Shown: piece after piece, positions 56,399 to 64,000 of the stretch
Numbering within the stretch: the first letter of the stretch is position 1
Layout of the letters: each line of letters opens with the position of its first letter
Source: Meandrina meandrites
Taxonomy: Eukaryota > Cnidaria > Anthozoa > Scleractinia > Meandrinidae
Assembly (NCBI GenBank): GCA_963693305.1
Contig: OY855910.1
Location: 17,958,362 to 18,022,361, forward strand
Length of the DNA: 64,000 bases
Direction of reading: 5' to 3'
Program-made: the position numbers and the translations under genes
The notes under the pieces: model-generated
What the model was told of the DNA's origin: nothing
Database searches by the model: none
The model's input: only the letters and a program-made list of their open reading frames with translations

Positions 56399-56568
56399 TG
56401 TTACGATATGTGTTTTTAGACTTATTGTTGTAAGGGTTTCGGGATGCCCGTATTGTGCCAGCTGTAGGCCAGCGGTAAGTCGTTGTTAGCTCGTACGATC
56501 CGAGCTGCAATAACTGTATACTTCGTTGTACAATTAAAGAGTTTTGGCAGCTATTAAACACTGTTACA
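56399..56568 (+). repeat. 5' LTR
   Basis: 170 bp, TG...CA ends, followed directly by the primer-binding candidate. Confidence 0.95.
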
Positions 56569-56714
56569 TGGTGTCAGAAGTGGCTACTTTTAGCTGAAGC
56601 CGTGTGGATCACAGGTGCAAAGTGTGGATTGCAACACGAACGCTAAAAGTGTTTTCTCGCCGAAGTTAATAGTTTTCTTCACGACCGCCATCTTGGATTT
56701 GGGCACGTGCGAAT

Positions 56715-59700
56715 ATGGCCACTTATCAGATTCCAGCTCCTGAGCAAATGAATTGCAGCGGGGATTTACCCACGAATTGGAAGATATTTCGTGAAGCATA
56801 CGAAGATTACCTGGTAGCGACAGGGCTTGACAAGAAAGACAAGAACATTCAAGTCGCAACCCTCAAAAGCTTAATGGGAACCGAGTGTAAGAAGATCTTG
56901 AAACGCTTACAACTTACCGACGATGACATGAAAGATCCAAAGATCATCTTGGACATACTTCAAGACCATTTCGTACCGACTAGAAATATACTGTACGAAC
57001 GATATATTTTCCATAACACGGAGCAGCAAACACACCAAACTATTGACCAATATTTGATCAAGCTTCGCCAACTTTCTGAACCCTGCCAATTTGGTACTCT
57101 CGAAGACGAAATGGTGCGAGACCGATTGGTGCTGGGCTGCAAGGACAGTGCAGCGAGGACAAGGTTATTCAGAGAGAAAAGCTGTGATCTAAAGAAAGCC
57201 ATAGAGTCTCTTAGGATCAGTGAAGCGACCAGCGAGCAGCTAAAGAAAATTGAAGGGGATGGAATACAAGAGCCAGTCAACTTCATGGAAAAGCAAGGCA
57301 CTAAGAAACCGCCATGGCAGAAGCGACCTGGAATACCAAAGAAAAGAAGTGGAAACACCACTGGCAGGCAGTTCAAGGAGGAACGTGAGTGCATTTACTG
57401 TGGAGGCCAGCATCAATTTAATAAGAACAAATGCCCAGCATTTGGCAAAACCTGCAGGAAGTGTGGGAAACCCAATCATTTCTCATCTGTGTGTTTTCAA
57501 AAGGAGAACCTTCACTATGCACAAGGGGAGTCAGCCTCAGAAGAGGAGTCAGTGTACTGCATTGAATCCGTGGGAGCACTGGATCACCAACAAAGAAAGC
57601 GGTTTTTTGCACCCCTTTGGTTCTTTGATGAAAATGGAGAAGCTCTGATTCAGTGTCAGCTTGACACTGGTGCTACATGTAACGTCATGTCATTTGACAG
57701 GCTATGTGAAATTAAACAAAGTGGAAAACCAGCTATGCAACCAAGCACAGCAAAGCTTAAGCTCTATGATGAAAGCCTGGTACAAGCTCTAGGAGAATGT
57801 GAATTACAATGTAAATACCTGGACAAACAACATCTGCTTAACTTCAGGATTGTCCAGGGATCCCTACAACCCCTGTTGTCGGGTGAAACTTGTACTAGTA
57901 TGGGACTTATTACAGTACACATAGCAAACAGCGTCGACATTTCTCCAGCAACAGTGCCATTAGATATCATCATCAAGGATGTGTTTGAGGGTTTAGGATG
58001 CCTCCCCGGAGAATACCATTTAGAGGTCGACCCGAACATCACACCAGTGAAACACACTCCAAGAAGGGTGGCCATACCACTAAAAGCCGAGCTGAAGGCA
58101 CACATTGAGGAATTAGAAAAGATGCAAGTCCTCAAAAAGGTTACTGAACCGACAGACTGGATCAGCAGTGAGGTTGTTGTACGCAAAGGCAGCAAACTAC
58201 GTTTATGCATTGACCCAAAGGACCTGAACAAAGCCCTAAAGCGGTCACACTATCCGATGCCAACGATCGAAGAAATACTACCTGAACTCTCTAAAGCCAA
58301 GGTCTTCAGCGTAGCAGATGCAAGAAATGGATTCTGGCAGGTGAAACTTGATGAGCCAAGTAGCTACCTAACTACCTTTTGGACACCATTCGGGCGGTAC
58401 CGCTGGCTGAGAATGCCATTCGGAATAGCAACTGCACCAGAAGAATATCAGCGCAGACAACATGAAGTACTTGAGGGACTACCTGGCCTATATGTCTTAG
58501 CAGATGACATCCTTATCACGGGACAGGGCGAGACCCAGGAAGAGGCGTTGCAAGACAATGACCGCAACTTAATTGCATTATTGGAGAGAGCCAGGGAAGT
58601 CAACTTGAAGCTGAACCCCAAGAAGCTGAAACTCAGACTGTCGGAAGTCCCTTTCATTGGTCACCTGTTAACACCAGGCGGAGTAAAGCCTGACCCAGAA
58701 AAGGTCCGTGCAGTCCAAGAGATGCCAAACCCAGATGGACGAACCAATGCAGAGAAAGTCAAAGCAGTACAACGGTTTCTTGGCTTTGTAAACTACCTAG
58801 CCAAGTTTGTTCCCCATCTGGCTGACGAGTGCGAACCATTGTGATGTCTGACTGACAAGGACACAGACTGGGTCTGGGAGAAACACCACCAAGATGCATT
58901 TGACCATGTCAAGCAGCTAGTAGCAGACTATCCTGTGTTGCGCTATTACAATGTGAACCTACCAGTCACCATCCAGTGTGACAGCAGCGACACTGGCCTG
59001 GGTGCAGCCCTACTCCAGGAGGGTCAGCCTGTGGCGTTTGCCTCGAGAACATTGACACCAACAGAGCGCGGTTATGCACAGATTGAGAAAGAATGTCTGG
59101 CCATTGTGTTTTCTTGCGAAAGATTTAATCAATACATCTTTGGGAGGGAGTCCATCAGCATACAGAGTGACCACAAACCCTTAGAGGCCATCTTTACCAA
59201 GCCACTCACAGCAGCCCCAAAGAGCCTTCAAGGCATGCTCCTTCGCCTACAGAAGTTTAACCTCAAGGTTGGTTACAAGAAAGGAGCTGAAATGTTCCTT
59301 GCTGATACACTATCTAGAGCACCACTGCCAAGTACTGCTCCCCCTACAAATTGTCTCAGACCAGAACATGAAGAAGTCTGTCGCCTCGACTTGGAAAATG
59401 TCAACGCGGCAGAATTCCTGACAATCTCAAATGATGGCCTGGAGAATATCCAACGCCTTACTGAAGCAGACAACCAGCTACAGCATCTCAAGATGACTGT
59501 CCTACAGGGATGGCCAGAGGCAAAGCAGCAAATTGAGCCACTGATTGCCGAGTATTGGACATACCGTGATTAAATCGGAGTCTACAATGGCGTGTTGTAT
59601 AAAGGCGATCAAGTGATCATTCCAACTGCATTACGCAAAGAAATGATGAAGTCATCAAGGACAACAAGCTTGTCTTAGACGGGCCAAAGATGCTTTGTTT

Positions 59701-60813
59701 TGGCCTGGTATGAGCCACCAAATCAAGGAAGCTGTGAGTAACTGCAGCCTCTGTGCAGAGTATCAACCAGCCCAGCCGAAGGAACCGTTGATAACTCCAG
59801 AGCTGCCAACCCGGCCATGGAGTATAGTGGCCCAAGATCTATACAGCCTTGATGGTCGCAACTATCTGATAACAGTAGATGCCTTCAGTGGGTACTGGGA
59901 AGTTGACGAGATGCTGCAAACCACATCTCCAGCAGTCATCCACAAGACCAAACAGCATTTTGCACGTTATGGCATTCCAGACAGAGTGTACACAGACAAT
60001 GGCCCACAATTTGACTGTGCTGAATACACAAGATTTGCCCACGACTGGCGGTTTGAGCACTACACGTCATCACCTTACCATGCACAGTCAAACGGGCTTG
60101 TTGAAGCTGCTGTGAAGACTGCTAAAACACTTCAGAAGAAGGCAGCGAAGGATAATCAAGATCAGTGGCTGAGTTTTCTTGATTACAGAAATACACCCAC
60201 GGAGGGGATGGATAGCAGCCCAGTGCAAAGACTGATGTCCAAAAGAACCAAGACTACACTGCCAGTAGCACAGCACCTCCTTGAGCCTGAGATACAGTCA
60301 GATGTTGAAAGAAAACTGACAAAAAAGCAAAGAAGGGCAAAGAAATACTTTGGCCGAGGGTCCAAAGAACTTCCTGAACTGGAAATTGGCCAGCCCATCA
60401 GATTGATGCCATCTCCAAAGGACACAAGTAAGAAATGGAGAAGAGGTGTCTGCATTAAGAAGGTGGCCCCACGTTCCTACCTTGTAGAGGTTGGCGGGAC
60501 GATATATCAAAGAAATCGCAAGTTTCTACGCAGCGCAAAGGATAGTGTCTCTGAACCTGTTCAAGCAAACCCTGCCACACAGGCACCCGAGCCTCAACTG
60601 GACCCCCCTGTTTTAACTGCTTCACCACCACGGACCACGACTGACATACCAACGACTTCACCAGACGTTCACCCTGCCGCGAGCAGTGGAGACCCAACTC
60701 CGTTTGAGGAAGAGCCTCCCCTAAATGTTCAAGAAAGCCCTCCTGTCCGGCCGCTCATGCAAATGACCCGCAGTGGAAGGATTATCAAACCTCCATCTAA
60801 ACTGAACATTTGA
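56715..60813 (+). pseudogene. Gypsy Gag-Pol, interrupted by two stops and a frameshift
   Basis: The frame starts MATYQIPAPEQMNCSGDLP with a short Gag, followed by two zinc knuckles (CIYCGGQHQFNKNKCP and CRKCGKPNHFSSVC). Protease shows LDTGATCNV. RT shows VADARNGFWQ, LRMPFGIATAPEEYQ and YVLADDILI. A TGA at 58842-58844 stops this part; the same frame continues with RNase H (QCDSSDTGLGAALLQ) until a TAA at 59571-59573. A frameshift near 59650 precedes the integrase, with zinc-finger remnants (CSLCAEYQ), Asp in LITVDAFSGYWE, Asp in VYTDNGPQF and Glu in SNGLVEAAV. The first stop fits a CGA to TGA change and the second a GAA to TAA change. The copy cannot make full Pol. Confidence 0.9.
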
Positions 60814-60918
60814 ACACTACGGCAATTGATCTGGAACAGATCTGTGAACACTGAACACGCTTTGAACTCAGAAACATTTACTAACCTACTAACTTTGTTT
60901 CAGTTAAGAAAAGGAAGA

Positions 60919-61088
60919 TGTTACGATATGTGTTTTTAGACTTATTGTTGTAAGGGTTTCGGGATGCCCGTATTGTGCCCGCTGTAGGCCAGCGGTAAGT
61001 CGTTGTTAGCTCGTACGATCCGAGCTGCAATAACTGTATACTTCGTCGTACAATTTAAGAGTTTTGGCAGCTATTAAATACTGTTACA
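60919..61088 (+). repeat. 3' LTR
   Basis: 170 bp, differing from the 5' LTR at four sites by eye (for example gtgcccgc versus gtgccagc). Confidence 0.95.
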
Positions 61089-61116
61089 GGCAGTCGCCAT
61101 CTTGATTATAAGAGGT

Positions 61117-61418
61117 TACTACTTCATGTAAGTTCGAGTGTTTTATCCCTTGCTACCCCCTCACTTGTTTCCAGTCCTTTTCAATTCTCAATCACCAATC
61201 GATATTCTCAACCCCTTTAGTCGATATTCTCGATCGCCATATTCTCAACCATAGCGATTGATATTCTTGATCCCCAATCGTTTTCTCAGTCATCAATCGT
61301 GTTTTGGACTATAGCGATCGTCAATCTCAATCACCAATCGTGAATCTCAACCATAGTGATCGTGTTCTCAATCATCAATCGTAAGCTCATACCACTTTTG
61401 AATGGTTTGGCCTCCCAT
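61117..61418. repeat. Right TIR of the giant element
   Basis: It is the inverted copy of 25190-25533, missing part of one internal subrepeat. The first 60 bases from the outer end match nearly perfectly. Confidence 0.9.
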
Positions 61419-61590
61419 ACATGAATGCAACTGTGTGGGACACTTCACCATTTGCAACGAACGCACTAGAGTCGAAAAAGAACATTAAGTTCATTTTCTT
61501 AAGGGCTTTTTAGGATTACTGGTATTTAAATAGTGGTTATAATGGTTAAATTGGAATAAAGTAACATTGTCACATTTTGCTTTCTTTCAG

Positions 61591-61733
61591 ATTTCCTGCG
61601 AAAGATATATCCCAAATCCTACACCATAGCAACTGTCAAATGCACAATTGGGAAGGTGGCAATTGAGACTAGCAGTGGACGGCACAGAACAGCAGATGAT
61701 GTAGTAATGTCTATCCTGAAGAAGGAAAATTGA
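61591..61733 (+). CDS. Terminal exon of an unrecognised gene
   Basis: A strong acceptor (tttgctttctttcag) precedes a frame reading FLRKIYPKSYTIATVKCTIG and later GRHRTADDVVMSILKKEN before TGA. The first two bases belong to a split codon, so the upstream exon must end in phase 1. It lies just outside the giant element, so the upstream exons may be beyond the 36-kb insertion. No domain is recognised. Confidence 0.5.
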
Positions 61734-62226
61734 CTGACATGAACTGGCTACATATAATCGGCAGGCTACTTAACTTTTTAATTCACTGCCATTAGTTTTA
61801 ATATTTCAGCCACTTACTTTAAGTTTTAATACTGCACTTGATTTCTGGTATTGACATTACCGTTTTGTTATATGCTGTTTATTATGCCATCAGTGTTCAT
61901 GGATGCCATCACCAGTGAAAACATTAAAATTACACATTTCTCTTGATTGAAATTTTAAGTTGTTGGATATGCCATTTTATAGGTAAAGTTTTTAATTTGC
62001 AACTTATCATAAGTCATACCAAAGTACAGAGCCCCAGCTAGACAATTAAACCAAAAGGTGATTAGCTAAGGTAAGCCTAATTATGTTTTTTAATCCTTTG
62101 TATTGTGACTTAAGGTAGCTTACTACAGTTTTTAGTAGCAATAAATCCATCCTCACGCGCGCGTCACGCAAGCGATAACACGCGAGCAAATATCACGCGA
62201 GTGACCAAGGGAAACCCCTGAACAAA
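61734..62226. other. Intergenic sequence
   Basis: No gene is seen. Just upstream of 62227 the sequence is rich in cgcgcg and cacgcgag words. Confidence 0.4.
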
Positions 62227-62651
62227 ATGGCGTCCGTACGGAGATTTTTGTTTCGGGCTCAGAGCCTTGAGAAGTTCTTAAAATTTCGTAGTCTTTCTCT
62301 GTATTCCAGAAAGCAAAATGTGTACTTACCTGTAAAAATGGTCAATAAGTGTTTGCAGGTGTCGTCTTTAGAAAAAAAATGTTCAAAGTACGACTCTTTG
62401 TATCGTGCGAGCGGGAGTACTTTGTTGTCGAAAAGCGAGCAATATCAAGAAAACGAAACGTCTTCAACTCTGTCATCCTGGTTCTTTTATATCGCATCTG
62501 CTGTGGTCTTCAGCGTTATTTACACGTCTACAAACACTGCCTATACAGCTGGGGGAGAAAACCAGTTGACTGAGTTCCGTTTGAGCAGAGTCAAAAGAGT
62601 GAAAATGAGCCCCCGAAAAAGCAGCTATGTAAGGACCTTGAGGATATACCG
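62227..62651 (+). CDS. First exon of an unrecognised gene with a membrane segment
   Basis: The frame starts MASVRRFLFRAQSLEKFLKF, a basic, amphipathic start that could be a mitochondrial presequence. A hydrophobic helix (SSWFFYIASAVVFSVIYTS) follows near residue 85, and then a basic segment. It ends at a consensus donor (ccg|gtaagt) at 62652. The gene is on the plus strand ahead of the exonuclease-like block and may or may not be joined to it. Confidence 0.45.
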
Positions 62652-63179
62652 GTAAGTAAATGTGGTTATAAAAAGCAGCAGTCCGTATCTAGGTACACTG
62701 CAAAACCATTGCAAGCACTTAAAGGGTGTAATAAATTATTTGTCACGCGAAAGTGACTTCCCGGGGTTTTCCGTAAAATGTCAACAATTGCCTGCAATGC
62801 GTGTCAATAGTGGCAAACAAAAACGGATAAAAACCGAACAGTTTACTGATCCTGATCCGAATCCAGCTGTACAGTATATAGAAATATACTCGTTTGAAGT
62901 ATTTTTAATTAAACTGTTGTCGCTGAGATACACAATAATTTCAATTCTAAACTTTAAATGTTCCTTTTAACTACAAAAGGTTCAACAAAATGTCATGCTT
63001 TTTCCAAAACGTTCGCAGAACATGTTTTTTCAAGTCACAAATCTCCGGTAACCTAGCTTGCAGGCTAAGAAACCAAGCCTGCTAACTAGTTTCCAGTTTT
63101 TTCGCGGGAACTCCGCGACAACTGTAATGAAAAAAAAATGTAAAGGAAGTTTTTTTTTTTAGACATTTTAAAAGTGAAC

Positions 63180-63927
63180 ACGTCAGCAAAATAAATCACT
63201 TTCAAGTAGCCTCAACAGGAAGAAAGAAAGTCCATCGGAGGAACGGAATTGGAGTAAAAACTGTACCTCTTTGCGCTCATTTTGTGAATTTCTAAAAACA
63301 ACAGCCAGTGAAGTCCGCAAAAACACTTCAAAAGAAGTCCACACAGTCTTGATAGCACATAATGGGCACGTTTTCGACAGTCCCCTTCTAGTGAGAAGCC
63401 TGGAACAGTGTGATGGCATTCGACAACAAATTGAAAACGTTTATTTTGCTGATAGCCTTGTCTTGATCAAACAACTCCTCAAGGAAAAGAACCAGACGCT
63501 TCGAAACACTGACGGAACTGCACCAAAAGCAAATCTTCGAGACATCTACAGTTGTCTTTTTAAATCTGAATTTTGTAATCCACATCAAGGTTTAGCCGAC
63601 GTAGAAGGTCTGCGTAAAGTACTTTTCCAGTCTGATCTAAAATTAACATCTAACTACATTGTAAACAACAGCAACGTGATGAGCTTTGCGACACTTGAGA
63701 CCGACGTGAAATACCTTGACAATTCGCATGATAGACTTTTAACATTTCGTAACCAACTTTATGACGAGAGTGACCGATCGGTGATGTCAAAAAGCCAAGC
63801 AAGAAGGCTAGCTGATTCTGGATTAACGATGAATGACCTGAGAAAGCTGTACACTTCCGCTGGTGTGCGAGGCGTTGCAGTTCTGCTATCGAATCCACCG
63901 TCCAGTTCCAAAGGAAAATCGCCCTGA
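63180..63927 (+). CDS. DEDDh exonuclease-like coding block, partial
   Basis: The frame carries VLIAHNGHVFDSPLLVRSL, the Exo II box of DnaQ-type 3'-5' exonucleases, and HQGLADVEGLRKVL, the DEDDh Exo III box with His and Asp. The Exo I box with the first acidic pair should lie in an upstream exon and is not seen. After 63890 the frame reaches a stop, while an alternative frame reads on with ALRNKTIHHIAKTNRLL. This suggests a frameshift or a splice near the end. Multi-copy genes of this kind are common in corals; the substrate is unknown. Confidence 0.6.
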
Positions 63928-64000
63928 GGAACAAAACCATCCATCACATTGCAAAAACTAATCGACTTCTTAAAGAAAGACTCAGATGGCGTATAAACGT

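Larger units (their letters stand above)
56399..61088 (+). mobile_element. Ty3/Gypsy LTR retrotransposon, 4.7 kb
   Basis: LTRs of 170 bp (56399-56568 and 60919-61088) start tgttacgatatg and end ctgttaca. They differ at four positions by eye, about 2.4 percent. The 5-bp duplication ggcag lies at 56394-56398 and 61089-61093. A primer-binding site candidate (tggtgtcagaag) follows the 5' LTR and a purine tract (aagaaaaggaaga) precedes the 3' LTR. The domain order protease-RT-RNase H-integrase is that of Gypsy elements. Confidence 0.95.
54928..61100 (-). pseudogene. IS3-like integrase/transposase gene, split by a Gypsy insertion
   Basis: The ATG lies at 61100, 17 bp inside the right TIR. Its first four codons are followed by the Gypsy element (61088-56399), and the frame resumes at 56393 with NDRDCQDLEEFLDSMRQ. 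A helical N-terminus leads to a helix-turn-helix (GISESTLYRRRQEFGL) and an IS3-type GESYVSGGLRARG...VQRHRIREIL box. The integrase core carries Asp in [10 protein letters not shown], Asp in [11 protein letters not shown] and Glu in VRIERLW, with 34 residues between the last two, the usual D35E-like spacing. A frameshift near 55700 and a TGA near 55575 add two further breaks. It is the best candidate for the enzyme that moved the giant element. Confidence 0.75.
25190..61418. mobile_element. Giant nested DNA transposon with 0.3-kb TIRs and IS3-like integrase
   Basis: Inverted repeats at 25190-25533 and 61117-61418 are nearly identical and start atgggaggccaaaccattc on each strand. Directly outside them lies ACATGAAT on the left (25182-25189) and ACATGAAT on the right (61419-61426). 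If the repeats are taken one base longer, the duplication is CATGAA. Just inside each repeat an ATG opens a gene pointing inward: an unknown gene at 25572 and an IS3-like integrase at 61100. After subtraction of the nested elements the core is about 7 kb, a normal size for an autonomous transposon. Four younger insertions account for the rest. The family name IS3EU is my tentative suggestion from the integrase. Confidence 0.7.

Noticed and set aside
55671..56561. Minus-strand frame starting MFNSCQNSL in the LTR
   Set aside because: The first 50 or so codons are antisense LTR. The true integrase start is at 61100, across the Gypsy insertion.

Overview
The window reads as genomic DNA of a marine invertebrate, most likely a stony coral or another anthozoan. 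It is AT-rich, has spliced genes with GT-AG introns, and is dominated by transposable elements of kinds typical of cnidarians: a CR1-group LINE, a Ty3/Gypsy element, a DIRS/Ngaro-like tyrosine-recombinase element, PIF/Harbinger remnants, TTAA-targeting DNA transposons and a Maverick/Polinton. No rRNA, tRNA or CRISPR array was seen. The organism assignment is an inference from element content.

Left part (1-25189). It holds a 1.2-kb dispersed repeat, a LINE of about 4.4 kb with both ORFs open, and the 3' end of a DIRS/Ngaro-like element whose gag start is fused in frame to its recombinase tail. It also holds three arrays of a 30-bp hairpin-forming minisatellite, a 2.4-kb TTAA-flanked transposon and a PIF/Harbinger remnant with a Myb/SANT-like gene facing a dead transposase. 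A decayed HIRAN-like gene and one likely host exon (24690-24749) follow.

Nested block (25190-61418). The main structural result is a pair of inverted repeats of 300-345 bp lying 36 kb apart and flanked by a direct repeat (ACATGAAT, or CATGAA if the repeats start one base earlier). I read this as one DNA transposon with an IS3-like integrase gene at its right end and a second gene at its left end, both starting just inside the repeats and pointing inward. Later elements have inflated it: a 14.4-kb Polinton (27222-41647), an 8.9-kb TTAA transposon with 0.77-kb inverted repeats and a large unusual transposase gene (41943-50836), a 1.2-kb MITE-like element (51470-52663) and a Gypsy element (56399-61088) that landed 12 bases after the integrase start codon.

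Polinton. From left to right it has PolB (+), integrase (-, broken), an unknown gene (+), a broken protease/helical-protein fusion (-), a basic core-like protein (-), a double-jelly-roll major capsid protein (-), a short minor capsid protein (-), a proline-rich structural protein (-), the packaging ATPase (+), a collagen-like fibre (+) and two paralogous small genes (-). Its inverted repeats end in 204-bp palindromes, and their inner ends abut the start codons of the two outermost genes. PolB, ATPase, capsid and fibre are open, but integrase and protease have lost catalytic residues, so this copy looks unable to integrate or mature particles by itself.

Right flank (61419-64000). It has a terminal coding exon (61591-61733), a first exon of an unknown gene (62227-62651) and a DEDDh exonuclease-like coding block running towards the window end.
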